This document shows positions 26,906 through 35,251 of a stretch of 64,000 bases of DNA, piece by piece. A program made the position numbers and the translations under genes. The notes beneath the pieces were generated by a model. The model saw only the letters and a program-made list of their open reading frames with translations, did not search any database and was not told the DNA's origin. Source of the stretch: Deltaproteobacteria bacterium (lineage in GTDB: Bacteria; Desulfobacterota; Binatia; Binatales; Binataceae); assembly GCA_021831785.1 (NCBI GenBank), contig JAKBMB010000016.1, forward strand, positions 124,001 to 188,000. The letters run 5' to 3'. How positions within the stretch are numbered: position 1 is the stretch's first letter; every line of letters starts with the position of its first letter.

Positions 26906-29080
26906 ATGACCCCAGGGCAGAGCATAGGCCGCGAAACTTTCCGCAACTTCTCGCGCGCAGATATAACGCTCTTCTACGCGCTAGCGGCCGTCGCCTTGGC
27001 GGTTTTCGCTTACGGGGTGTTCCTGAAGGTACGCAAGTACGCGCGGGGACGCCACGAACCCAGATTTGACCACTTGGCGGCGCGCTTTGTGCGCGGGCTG
27101 GCCATGGTGGGATCCAACATCACCGTGGCCAAGCGCGACCCCTTGGCGGGAGTTCTTCACGCCGCAATCCTGTGGGGTTTCGTCGCGCTCTTCATTGGCA
27201 CAACGATCATCTTCGTCGACGACGACGTCCTGCGGCTGGTTCATCCTGCCTGGCGCTTCTGGTACGGCGCATTTTACCTCTGGTTCAAGCTCCTGCTGAA
27301 CCTCTTCGGCTTGGCTTTCGTGGTTGGCATCGCGTTGATGTGGTTGCGGCGCAAAATCTTTCGGTTGCCGCAGCTCGACTATACGCGGGTTGACTATCCC
27401 CCCGAGGAGTACGACCGCAGCGCATATGTGCGTGGCGACACGCTCTTTCTGGGCCTCTTTTTGGCGATGGCGGTCACCGGTTTCCTGGTCGAGGGGCTCA
27501 GGATCGCTGCGGACCGTCCCCGGTTCGAGGTCTGGTCCGTGGTGGGCTGGGGGCTGGCCGACGCGATCGATGCTATAGGCCTTTCGCGTCATGCTTCTAG
27601 CGAGCTGCACTTCTACGTCTGGTGGCTGCATGCCTTCCTGGCGCTTGGGTTCATTGCCTACCTTCCTTACTCGAAGGCGATCCACATGGTCACGGCCTTG
27701 GCGACCCTCATCTTGCGCGACGACTTTGCGGGCCGGCGTTTGCCTCGCCCGGTCGCCGCATCCGAGCATCTCGGCATCAAGACGCTTGCCGACCTTTCCT
27801 GGAAGAACCTTCTGGAGCTTGACGCGTGCACGAAGTGTGGGCGCTGCCATGTGGCGTGCCCGGCGCGTGCCTCGGGCGCGCCGCTCTCGCCGCGCGATCT
27901 GATCCTCGATCTGCGCGAGTGTGCCGACGCGAGCTGGGCGCGCCCGGCGCTCGAGCAGGCCCGCTTTTTCGCCGCGCATCCTGCGCCGGAACGCGACTGG
28001 GCGCTCGCCGGCGGCGTGGTGAAGGCCGAGACCCTGTGGGCCTGCACCACCTGTCGGGCCTGCGTGGCCGTCTGCCCGGTCGGCATCGAGCACGTTCCGT
28101 TGATCGTCGGGCTGCGCCGCAACCTTATGGAAGAGGGCGAGGTCGAGAACCAGTTCAGCGAAGCGCTCCAGGGCATAGCAAAACGCGGCAACTCTTTTAA
28201 GCAGTCGGAGAAGCTGCGCGGCCGGTGGACGAAAGAGCTGCCGTTTCGAGTGAAAGATGCACGCAAGGAACCCGTGGAGTTCCTATGGTTTGTCGGGGAC
28301 TACGCGTCGTACAACCCGCGGGTGCAGGAAGTCTCGCGAGCGGTTGCCCGTATCTTTCAGTGTGCCGGACTCGATTTCGGCATCATGTACGACGGCGAAT
28401 GGAACGCCGGGAACGACGTGCGCCGAGGGGGCGAGGAAGGGCTGTTTGAGACGTTGGCCGAGCACAATATCCAGATGATGTCGAAGTGTCGGTTCCGCGA
28501 GATCGTGACCACCGATCCGCACTCGCTCAACACCCTCAAGAACGAGTATTCCGATTTCGGCGGGACATACAAAGTGTCGCACTACACGGAGGTGCTGCTA
28601 CGGCTGGTCGAGGAAGGAAAGCTAAGGTTCAAAGGGCGGCTCGGCAACCGCGCCACCTACCACGATCCGTGCTACCTCGGTCGTTACAACGGGGTTTACG
28701 ATGCACCGCGCAAGCTGATCAAGCGACTCGGCCTCGAGCTGGTCGAGATGCCGCGCTCGCGTGAGAATAGCTTTTGCTGCGGAGCCGGCGGTGGGCGCAT
28801 TTGGATGGACGATTCCGGCCTGCGCGAACGGCCGAGCGAGAGCCGTATCGCGGAGGCCGTGGCCCTCGGCGGCATTGATTACTTCGTCGTCGCTTGTCCG
28901 AAGGACGTGACCATGTACGAAGATGCGGTCAAGACCTCCGGGAAGGAGGGCAAGATCCGGGTGCGCGATATTGTCGAACTGATAGAGGAGGCGCTGACCG
29001 AAGATCGATCCGTTGGAGCACGGGAGCAAGCCGAGCAGGCCCCGCGACGCTCGACCGCTGAAATTGAGGGAGGCCCATGA
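26906..29080 (+). CDS. emo: EMO, membrane ETF:(mena)quinone oxidoreductase, NarI-like plus FeS plus CCG domains
   Basis: 724 residues. Five or so membrane helices of the NarI/cytochrome b type occupy residues 20-270. Two ferredoxin motifs follow (CTKCGRCHVACPARASG, CTTCRACVAVCPVGIEH), then a degenerate and a complete CCG domain (HDPCYLGRYNGVYDAPRK, SFCCGAGGGRIWMDD). The soluble half mirrors sHdrB3. Position after etfBA fits an enzyme that reduces quinone with electrons from the ETF. Heme ligation is inferred from the family only. The stop overlaps the next ATG. Confidence 0.85.
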   Translation: MTPGQSIGRETFRNFSRADITLFYALAAVALAVFAYGVFLKVRKYARGRHEPRFDHLAARFVRGLAMVGSNITVAKRDPLAGVLHAAILWGFVALFIGTTIIFVDDDVLRLVHPAWRFWYGAFYLWFKLLLNLFGLAFVVGIALMWLRRKIFRLPQLDYTRVDYPPEEYDRSAYVRGDTLFLGLFLAMAVTGFLVEGLRIAADRPRFEVWSVVGWGLADAIDAIGLSRHASSELHFYVWWLHAFLALGFIAYLPYSKAIHMVTALATLILRDDFAGRRLPRPVAASEHLGIKTLADLSWKNLLELDACTKCGRCHVACPARASGAPLSPRDLILDLRECADASWARPALEQARFFAAHPAPERDWALAGGVVKAETLWACTTCRACVAVCPVGIEHVPLIVGLRRNLMEEGEVENQFSEALQGIAKRGNSFKQSEKLRGRWTKELPFRVKDARKEPVEFLWFVGDYASYNPRVQEVSRAVARIFQCAGLDFGIMYDGEWNAGNDVRRGGEEGLFETLAEHNIQMMSKCRFREIVTTDPHSLNTLKNEYSDFGGTYKVSHYTEVLLRLVEEGKLRFKGRLGNRATYHDPCYLGRYNGVYDAPRKLIKRLGLELVEMPRSRENSFCCGAGGGRIWMDDSGLRERPSESRIAEAVALGGIDYFVVACPKDVTMYEDAVKTSGKEGKIRVRDIVELIEEALTEDRSVGAREQAEQAPRRSTAEIEGGP

Positions 29081-29364
29081 CTTGCGCCTACTGCTCATTC
29101 CTCGGTCCACGGCGCGCGCTGCACGCTCACCTAGCGAGCGCGCATGCGAATGAGGTGCGGACCGGGCACGATGAAGCGAGCGGAAAGATGTTCTTTGCCC
29201 TTGCGTGCCCGCGGTGCGGGCAGACCATAGAGAAGCGGGTCAAGCCCCGTTGGAAAGACCCCGGATTCTTGGAGGAGTACAGCCGAGAGATACGGTTGGT
29301 TGCCTTCGACCTTCTACTCTACCACCTCGAAGCCCATGAGCCCCGACCGGAGGACAGCGGTTAA
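29077..29364 (+). CDS. Small cysteine-rich zinc-finger-like protein in the sulfur operon
   Basis: 95 residues, unknown family. It has a C2H2-like N-terminus (CAYCSFLGPRRALHAHLASAH) and a second CxxC (LACPRCGQTI). It overlaps both neighbours (ATGA with emo, TAATGG with the ligase), so it is translated with the sulfur operon. It may be a small adaptor or regulator; no function can be claimed. Confidence 0.6.
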   Translation: MTCAYCSFLGPRRALHAHLASAHANEVRTGHDEASGKMFFALACPRCGQTIEKRVKPRWKDPGFLEEYSREIRLVAFDLLLYHLEAHEPRPEDSG

Positions 29365-30458
29365 TGGAGACATCGCCTAAAACCTGGCGCTATCTTGAGG
29401 AGGACGGGGTATCGGCATCAGCCGGACTGGCGGCCGATGAATTTCTGATGTCCACCCGTGGTCCGGTTCTCCGCCTCTATACCTACCGCTCACACTGCGC
29501 GTTAGTAGGCAAGTTTCAGAACGTCGCGGCCGAAATCGACCTTGCTTTTTGCCGCGAGACCGGAATCGCGGTCAACCGCCGGCCCACGGGTGGCGGCGCG
29601 ATCCTGATGGGTGAGCAACAACTCGGCGTCGCCCTCATCCATTCGTCGCGCGTTGCCGGGGTGCCGGAGCACCCAAAAGAGATCTTTGGCCGCTATGGCA
29701 AAGGTATTTTGGCCGGCTTACAACGTCTCGGCGTCCACGCGAGCATCGAGGCCAAGAATGATATCCGCGTGGAAGGACGAAAGATCGCCGGGCTTGGCGT
29801 CTGCCGCAACGAAGAGGGAACCTTTCTGTTCCACACCAGCCTGCTGGTGGATCTCGATATTGACCTGATGCTGCAGGTGTTGAAGATTTCGGCGGAAAAG
29901 CTCGCCGACAAGCTGCGGGCGCGAGCGGCCGATAACTTGACGACCGTGTGCCGCCAGCTCGGCCGCTCGGTCGAGGTCGCGCAGGTGCGCGATGCGATCC
30001 GTTTAGGCTTTGCTGCAACAGAGGAGATGCAGCTTGAGCCGCGCGGCCTATGTCGAGAAGAGCTCGAAGGCATCCGGACGCTTGAGCGAGAGAAGTACCA
30101 GCAGGACTCTTGGATTTTCCGTCATCTGCCCACGCCCGACGCGATAGGTACGAGCCTGCGCAAAACACCGGCCGGTCTGCTGCGCCTCTACCTGTCGCTA
30201 GCCGGCGAGCGGATTAAGGACGTGACCATCACCGGCGACTTCATGGCTGACGAAAGCGCGGTCTTGGCTCTGGAGAAGGCCCTAGCGCGACAGCCGGTGC
30301 ACGAAGGGGCGATCGCGGCAGTCGTGTCTCCCCATGTCGAGGCGCTGGGCGGCCTGCATACCGAGGACCTCGTCGGCGCGATCCTGGACGCCGTGGCCGA
30401 AGCCCACAAGATGAGCAGCCGAGCCGGGCCCTACGGATGCTTTGTCGACGTTAAGTAG
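29364..30458 (+). CDS. Lipoate-protein ligase-like protein 2 (sLpl(AB) type)
   Basis: 364 residues. The LplA-type domain has RRPTGGGAILMGEQQLGVALIH and the catalytic-lysine segment VEGRKIAGLGVCRNEEG. The LplB-like C-terminal domain (residues about 260-360) is fused. It is clearly different from the first ligase at 17709. Its position immediately before the two radical-SAM lipoate synthase genes and the second lbpA suggests it loads octanoyl or lipoyl groups for this assembly line. Confidence 0.85.
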   Translation: METSPKTWRYLEEDGVSASAGLAADEFLMSTRGPVLRLYTYRSHCALVGKFQNVAAEIDLAFCRETGIAVNRRPTGGGAILMGEQQLGVALIHSSRVAGVPEHPKEIFGRYGKGILAGLQRLGVHASIEAKNDIRVEGRKIAGLGVCRNEEGTFLFHTSLLVDLDIDLMLQVLKISAEKLADKLRARAADNLTTVCRQLGRSVEVAQVRDAIRLGFAATEEMQLEPRGLCREELEGIRTLEREKYQQDSWIFRHLPTPDAIGTSLRKTPAGLLRLYLSLAGERIKDVTITGDFMADESAVLALEKALARQPVHEGAIAAVVSPHVEALGGLHTEDLVGAILDAVAEAHKMSSRAGPYGCFVDVK

Positions 30459-30465
30459 GTCGGCC

Positions 30466-31422
30466 ATGGAAAGCGAGATAATCGACGTGAGCCCCTACCC
30501 TTTCGAGACTCGGCTGCGCAACTTCGGCCGGCGCATCGACTTCCACGCGCCGGGACTCAAGCGCTACGCGACCGAAGAGTTCGAGCAAGCTAACCCCGCG
30601 CGTTTCACCGCGGTGAGCCTGACCGGGGCGCGGTGTTCTCTGCAATGCGACCATTGCAAGGCTTCCGTCCTGCAGAGCATGCGCGCGATTCCCGAAGGCG
30701 ACTCGCTGTTCGATTTCGCGCAGCGGCTGGCGGTGAGCGGGGCGCGCGGTCTCCTGGTCTCGGGAGGCATGAGCGCCGACGGGCGCGTTCCCCACGGCGA
30801 GCATTTGGCGGCGATTGCCCGGGTGAGACGCGAGCTCGGTCAGAAAGTGTTCCTGCATACCGGTTTGGTGGATGTCGAAACCGCGCAGGCGATGAAGCGC
30901 GCAGGAGTGAACGGTGCTCTTATCGACATTGTCGGGTCTGATGAGACCATTCATCGGGTCTATCATCTTAAAAGAAAGCGGGTGGCCGATTTCGAGGTTT
31001 CTCTGGCAGCGCTTTGCGAAGCCGGGCTGATGGTGATGCCTCACATCGTGCTGGGCCTGCACTACGGGCGAATGCTCGGCGAGGACAACGCCCTTGAAAT
31101 CGTCGCACGCTATCCTGTATCGGCGCTGGTCTTGGTGGTCCTGACGCCCATCTTTTCGACCCCCATGCGGGACGTCGAGCCGCCAACCCCTGACGAGGTC
31201 GGCCGATTCTTTGGCCGGGCACGCCTGCGGCTGCCCAGCACGCCGATCTATCTCGGCTGTGCGCGACCGGGTGGCAGCCACAAGCGGGCGACTGACCGTC
31301 TAGCGGTTGACATGGGTCTTAACGGTATCGCGTACCCGGCCGAGGGCGTTGTGGCATATGCCGAGCACCGTGGCCTTAAGCCCGCTTTTCATGAGGCGTG
31401 CTGCTCGATCCACGAACTGTGA
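30466..31422 (+). CDS. lipS2: Radical SAM protein of the LipS1/LipS2 lipoate synthase pair (first)
   Basis: 318 residues from an ATG 7 nt after the ligase stop. The radical-SAM cluster is CSLQCDHC (Cx3Cx2C), and the domain has a GGMSADG-type SAM-binding segment. The C-terminus ends in a cysteine pair (EACCSIHEL). Sulfur-oxidisers with sHdr carry two such proteins that together insert the two sulfurs into octanoyl-LbpA. Which of the two numbers applies is my tentative choice. The classical lipA is absent from the window. Confidence 0.7.
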   Translation: MESEIIDVSPYPFETRLRNFGRRIDFHAPGLKRYATEEFEQANPARFTAVSLTGARCSLQCDHCKASVLQSMRAIPEGDSLFDFAQRLAVSGARGLLVSGGMSADGRVPHGEHLAAIARVRRELGQKVFLHTGLVDVETAQAMKRAGVNGALIDIVGSDETIHRVYHLKRKRVADFEVSLAALCEAGLMVMPHIVLGLHYGRMLGEDNALEIVARYPVSALVLVVLTPIFSTPMRDVEPPTPDEVGRFFGRARLRLPSTPIYLGCARPGGSHKRATDRLAVDMGLNGIAYPAEGVVAYAEHRGLKPAFHEACCSIHEL

Positions 31423-31463
31423 GAACAGCCGGTCAATGGGAACTGGCGCAGGAGAGTGAGTCG

Positions 31464-32588
31464 ATGGAAACGGGAGTGGCAAAGGCTGCACCGCGCCCTG
31501 CTAGCCCTCAGACGCTGCGCATGAGCAACGCCGCTGCGCTCTCGCTGCGGCTTGCGGCGGGCAGGTTTTATCGCGACGTGGAGCTGACGGGCATCAATGT
31601 GCTGCTGGACTACGAGCGCGGTTGCCATGCGAATTGTGCTTACTGCGGATTGGCGCGGGAACGCGCGGGCGCTTACGAAGACAAGTCCTTCATCCGCGTC
31701 GACTGGCCAGTCCACCCAACCGACCGGATCATTGAGCAAATGGCGAAGCATGCCGAACGCATGGGCCGTTTCTGCATATCGCAGGTGGTCCATCCGCAGA
31801 CGCACCACGACACCCTGGAGTTAATCCGTCGCTTTCGGGCCCGGACCGACACCCCGATCTCGGTGCTCTGCGCCCCGCCGCTGCTGAACCGCGAGCGCCT
31901 GCAGCAGTACAAGGACGCTGGGGTCGACATGATCGGGGTTGGTCTCGACGCTGTTACCGAACGCACCTTCGAGCGGCGCCGCGGGAGGGAGGTCAGGGGC
32001 GGGCTCCACTGGAAGAAGTACTGGGAGGTCATCTTCCTGTCGCGCGAGATATTCGGTCCCTGGAAGGTCAACTGTCACGTAGTAGTCGGGCTCGGCGATA
32101 GCGACCGCGAGCTTCTTGAGTTCAGCGATCGTGTGAACCGCAACGAAATCTACGCCTATCTCTTCTGCTTCTATCCCGAGCCAGACTCTGCGATGGCAAG
32201 CGCGCGACGGCCAAGTCTCTTTCGCTGGCGGCGGATCCAGCTTCTGAAGTACCTGCTCGAAGAACGCAAGATTTCACCGCGCGACATCCAATACAATGGC
32301 CGGGGCGGGGTCGCTCGCGCGAGCATCGCGCGCGAAGTAATCAACTGGGCCATCGAAGGCGCCGCCGCCTTTATGACTAACGGCTGCCCCGAGCAAAGGA
32401 CCGGCTTGGTCTCCTGCACGCGACCATTTGGCAGCTACCGGCCGGGGGAGCCGTTTCGCGACTATCCATTCGTTCCCAGTTCGGCCGATCGCAAAGCGAT
32501 CCGACGCCAATTGCGCCTGGATCGCTGGTGCGCGACGAGTAACGAGCAGTATCATGGCCAAAACACAGACCATTCGCTTCCGCGATGA
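31464..32588 (+). CDS. lipS1: Radical SAM protein of the LipS1/LipS2 lipoate synthase pair (second, BioB-like)
   Basis: 374 residues. The start ATG has AGGAGAG at 7 nt. The radical-SAM motif CHANCAYC lies near residue 60. The BATS/BioB-like architecture and the final cysteine-containing segment (TNGCPEQRTGLVSCTRPFG) suggest an auxiliary cluster that can donate sulfur, as in biotin synthase. It works with the preceding protein. Its 3' end overlaps lbpA2 by 35 nt. Confidence 0.72.
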   Translation: METGVAKAAPRPASPQTLRMSNAAALSLRLAAGRFYRDVELTGINVLLDYERGCHANCAYCGLARERAGAYEDKSFIRVDWPVHPTDRIIEQMAKHAERMGRFCISQVVHPQTHHDTLELIRRFRARTDTPISVLCAPPLLNRERLQQYKDAGVDMIGVGLDAVTERTFERRRGREVRGGLHWKKYWEVIFLSREIFGPWKVNCHVVVGLGDSDRELLEFSDRVNRNEIYAYLFCFYPEPDSAMASARRPSLFRWRRIQLLKYLLEERKISPRDIQYNGRGGVARASIAREVINWAIEGAAAFMTNGCPEQRTGLVSCTRPFGSYRPGEPFRDYPFVPSSADRKAIRRQLRLDRWCATSNEQYHGQNTDHSLPR

Positions 32589-33033
32589 CCGCTACTACGC
32601 GCCCAGTGAACATATGTGGGTAAAGCTGGAGGACAGACGTGCGCGAATCGGCCTCGACGCGCTCGGCTGCTGGGCAGCAGGGACTATAGCCCACATCGAT
32701 CTTCAACGGCCGGCCAAGCGTTTACTGCGCGTCGGCGCAGCCTTCGGCACCCTCGAAGCGAACAAGTTCGTGGGCGCGCTCCGCGCGCCGCTACGCGGGA
32801 CGATTCTGGCAGTCAATGAGGCGCCTTTACAGAATCCGCGGCTTCTCAACACCGATCCTTACGGAGAAGGATGGCTGGTCGTGCTCGAACCTACCCACTT
32901 TGCTGAAGACCTCGTCTCTCTCGTGCATGGCCGCGAGGCGATCCTCCGCTACGCCAGCGAGAAGGTGGCCGAGTACCGCCAGCGTGGCATCCTTCCCGAC
33001 GACGCTAAGCAGTTACAAGTCGTAGTGCAGTGA
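32554..33033 (+). CDS. LbpA2, second lipoate-binding GcvH-like protein
   Basis: 159 residues. The lipoyl lysine is K71 in FGTLEANKFVGALRAPL. It is clearly diverged from the first LbpA (ESSKWVG): the site context EANKFVG is more GcvH-like. The ATG lies inside the end of the radical-SAM gene, so coupling with lipoate synthesis is likely. Two different LbpAs could serve two carriers or two steps. It is followed by tusA after 24 bp. Confidence 0.82.
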   Translation: MAKTQTIRFRDDRYYAPSEHMWVKLEDRRARIGLDALGCWAAGTIAHIDLQRPAKRLLRVGAAFGTLEANKFVGALRAPLRGTILAVNEAPLQNPRLLNTDPYGEGWLVVLEPTHFAEDLVSLVHGREAILRYASEKVAEYRQRGILPDDAKQLQVVVQ

Positions 33034-33057
33034 ATACCTGCGAGAGGAAACCAGCTT

Positions 33058-33303
33058 ATGGCCGAATCGATCACAGTGCACAAAGTACTTGACGCCAAGG
33101 GGCTGGTCTGCCCGATGCCGGTGATCAAGGCGCGCAAGGCAATTAGAGATATCTCACTTGGTCAAGTGCTGGAAGTTCAGGCGACCGATAAAGGAGCGGT
33201 AAAAGACTTCGAGGCCTGGGCGCGGCAGACCGGCAACGAACTTGTCGACTGGACCGAGACCGGCGGGATCTATGTCTTTCATATCCGCAAGGCAAAAGAG
33301 TAG
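33058..33303 (+). CDS. tusA: TusA sulfur carrier
   Basis: 81 residues with the defining motif LDAKGLVCPMPVIKARKA, where C18 carries persulfide sulfur. TusA brings sulfane sulfur to DsrE-type proteins and then LbpA/sHdr. It is followed by dsrE2 and a second TusA-like gene. Confidence 0.93.
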   Translation: MAESITVHKVLDAKGLVCPMPVIKARKAIRDISLGQVLEVQATDKGAVKDFEAWARQTGNELVDWTETGGIYVFHIRKAKE

Positions 33304-33344
33304 ATGGCACGCGACGGGGATCGCGCGCCAGGAGGAGGAGTTCA

Positions 33345-33824
33345 GTGTCAAAGGCAAACGGCGTAAAGCGAATCGCCCTTATCGCCTCGAAGGGGACCCT
33401 GGACATGGCATATCCACCGCTCATCCTCGCCAGCACGGCGATTTCGATGGACTGGGAGGCAGGGATCTTTTTCACCTTCTATGGCCTCGACATCATCAAG
33501 CGGGCAAAGCTCGATCACTTGAAGGTACCGTCGCTCGCCAACCCGGCGATGCCGGTGCCGGTGCCGAACATCATCGGCGCCCTGCCCGGCATGACCGCGA
33601 TGGCAACCATGATGATGAAGAACTGGATCAAAAAGGCCAACGTAGCCACCATCCCCGACCTGCTTGACATTTGCCGAGAAGGGGACGTGCGGCTCATCGG
33701 CTGTCAGATGACGATGGACCTGATGGGTGTGCGGAAGGAGGAGCTCATCGACGGCATAGAGGTGGGCGGCGCCGCCACCTTCCTCGAGTATGCGAGCGAA
33801 GCGGACGTGAGCCTGTTCATCTGA
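33345..33824 (+). CDS. dsrE2: DsrE2-type sulfur carrier
   Basis: 159 residues of the DsrE2/peroxiredoxin-like family: IALIASKGTLDMAYPPLILA, FFTFYGLDII, and a conserved cysteine C120 in LIGCQMTMDLMGV with C110 upstream. The hydrophobic, Met-rich centre (MTAMATMMMKNWI) may contact the membrane. It usually sits next to tusA in sulfur oxidisers, as here, and takes part in cytoplasmic sulfur relay. Confidence 0.85.
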   Translation: MSKANGVKRIALIASKGTLDMAYPPLILASTAISMDWEAGIFFTFYGLDIIKRAKLDHLKVPSLANPAMPVPVPNIIGALPGMTAMATMMMKNWIKKANVATIPDLLDICREGDVRLIGCQMTMDLMGVRKEELIDGIEVGGAATFLEYASEADVSLFI

Positions 33825-33827
33825 CCA

Positions 33828-34148
33828 ATGGTTGGGCAAGCTCATGAGGTCTTTTGGCAAGTGGACTGTCGCCACATGCCATCGCCCTACCCTCTGCTCG
33901 GTGCGCGCGCCGCGCTCGCCTTCATGAAGCGAGGAGACATCCTTCGGCTGATGCTCACCGATCTCGACTCGGTCCTTGGCGTGCCGGCTTGGTGCCGAAT
34001 GACGGGAAACCCTCTGCTTGGCGTTGTCGAACGCGCGGGCGTTCACTGTGTGCTCGTTCAGAAAGGTGGCCCCTCGCGCCGAAGTCTCCGCGGAGGTCCG
34101 GCTTCGAACGACCTTTTTCGACACGGTTCACTGACCGGTCACCCGTGA
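33828..34148 (+). CDS. TusA-like protein lacking the catalytic cysteine
   Basis: 106 residues starting 4 nt after dsrE2. The TusA fold aligns from VDCRHMPSPYPLLGARAALAF to GVHCVLVQKG. The CPxP motif is replaced by SPYP, so the persulfide cysteine is Ser19. Cys14 remains nearby in DCRH. The last 27 residues look like non-family read-through. It may bind a TusA partner without carrying sulfur, use Cys14 instead, or be decaying. Confidence 0.6.
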   Translation: MVGQAHEVFWQVDCRHMPSPYPLLGARAALAFMKRGDILRLMLTDLDSVLGVPAWCRMTGNPLLGVVERAGVHCVLVQKGGPSRRSLRGGPASNDLFRHGSLTGHP

Positions 34149-34170
34149 AGGTCGCGTGCAGGGGAAGACA

Positions 34171-35223
34171 ATGGCCGTGGAAAAATTCGAGCCGACCACC
34201 AACGGAACCCATCCCGACGCGCTTCACTCTGCCTTACACGCCGACGCGAGCATAGACGTCGATGCTGCGCTCAAGGAGTTGGACGTACTTGCGCTACTCG
34301 ACGACCTCAACCGCGAGCTCGTTGGGCTTGAGCACGTCAAGGCACGAATCCGTGAGTTGGCCTACTTCATGCTGGTCGACCGGCTTCGTCACCGCGCCGG
34401 CCTAACCCGTGTCGCACCGACGCTTCACATGTGTTTCACCGGCAGGCCTGGCACCGGCAAGACTACGGTTGCACTCAAGATGGCCACCATCCTGCACCGA
34501 CTCGGGTACCTGCCCCAGGGTCATCTGGTTGTCGCCACGCGCGCTGACCTGATTGGCCAGTACGTCGGCCACACTGCGCCCAAGACTCGGGAAGTTTTGA
34601 AAAGAGCAGCCGGCGGCGTGCTCTTTCTCGACGAGGCTTATCACCTCTACCGGCCCGACAACCAACGCGACTACGGCCGCGAGGCAATCGAGATGCTGCT
34701 TGAGGCGATGGAGAACCGGCGCGACGAGTTGGTGGTCATTTTCGCCGGATACAAGGAGAAGATGCACCGGCTCTTTGAGGGGAATCCGGGGCTCTATTCT
34801 CGCATCGCTCATCATATCGACTTTCCGAACTACACGCTGCCCGAACTGATGCTGATAGCCGAGCTGATGCTGTCGCAACAAATGTATCATTGGGACTTCC
34901 ATGCACAGGCGGCCTTCGAGCAGTGTCTGCGGCCGTGCCTGTCCCTCTCGTATTTCGCCAACGCCCGCGAGGTGCGTAACGCGATCGATCGCATAAAGCT
35001 CAAGCAGGCGCAGCGCTTGGTGCGCCAGGCCGGACGCATCAGCAAACAAGAGCTTGCGCGCATCGACGCCAGCGACGTGCGCCAGAGTTGGACCTGCGAG
35101 AGCTCGATCGATGTACAAGACCGAATCGGCGAGCCGCGTTCACGGCAGCGGTTGTCCACGCCGACAGTGCCGCCGGCGCGTCTCGGCCTTTTCTCTTGGT
35201 GGCGTTGGCCCACGTTGCTGTAA
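34171..35223 (+). CDS. cbbX: CbbX-like AAA+ ATPase (Rubisco-activase type)
   Basis: 350 residues. The start ATG has AGGGGAAG just upstream; a GTG five codons earlier is possible. AAA+ motifs are GRPGTGKTTVALKMA (Walker A), GGVLFLDEAYHLYRP (Walker B) and the N-x-R sensor region. The sequence YVGHTAPKTREVLKRA is typical of CbbX. CbbX remodels inhibited red-type Rubisco, yet no Rubisco gene is in the window. The C-terminal 50 residues are extra. It closes the sulfur operon. Confidence 0.8.
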   Translation: MAVEKFEPTTNGTHPDALHSALHADASIDVDAALKELDVLALLDDLNRELVGLEHVKARIRELAYFMLVDRLRHRAGLTRVAPTLHMCFTGRPGTGKTTVALKMATILHRLGYLPQGHLVVATRADLIGQYVGHTAPKTREVLKRAAGGVLFLDEAYHLYRPDNQRDYGREAIEMLLEAMENRRDELVVIFAGYKEKMHRLFEGNPGLYSRIAHHIDFPNYTLPELMLIAELMLSQQMYHWDFHAQAAFEQCLRPCLSLSYFANAREVRNAIDRIKLKQAQRLVRQAGRISKQELARIDASDVRQSWTCESSIDVQDRIGEPRSRQRLSTPTVPPARLGLFSWWRWPTLL

Positions 35224-35251
35224 GGCTGCTTCTCTCGATGGAAGCTGATTC

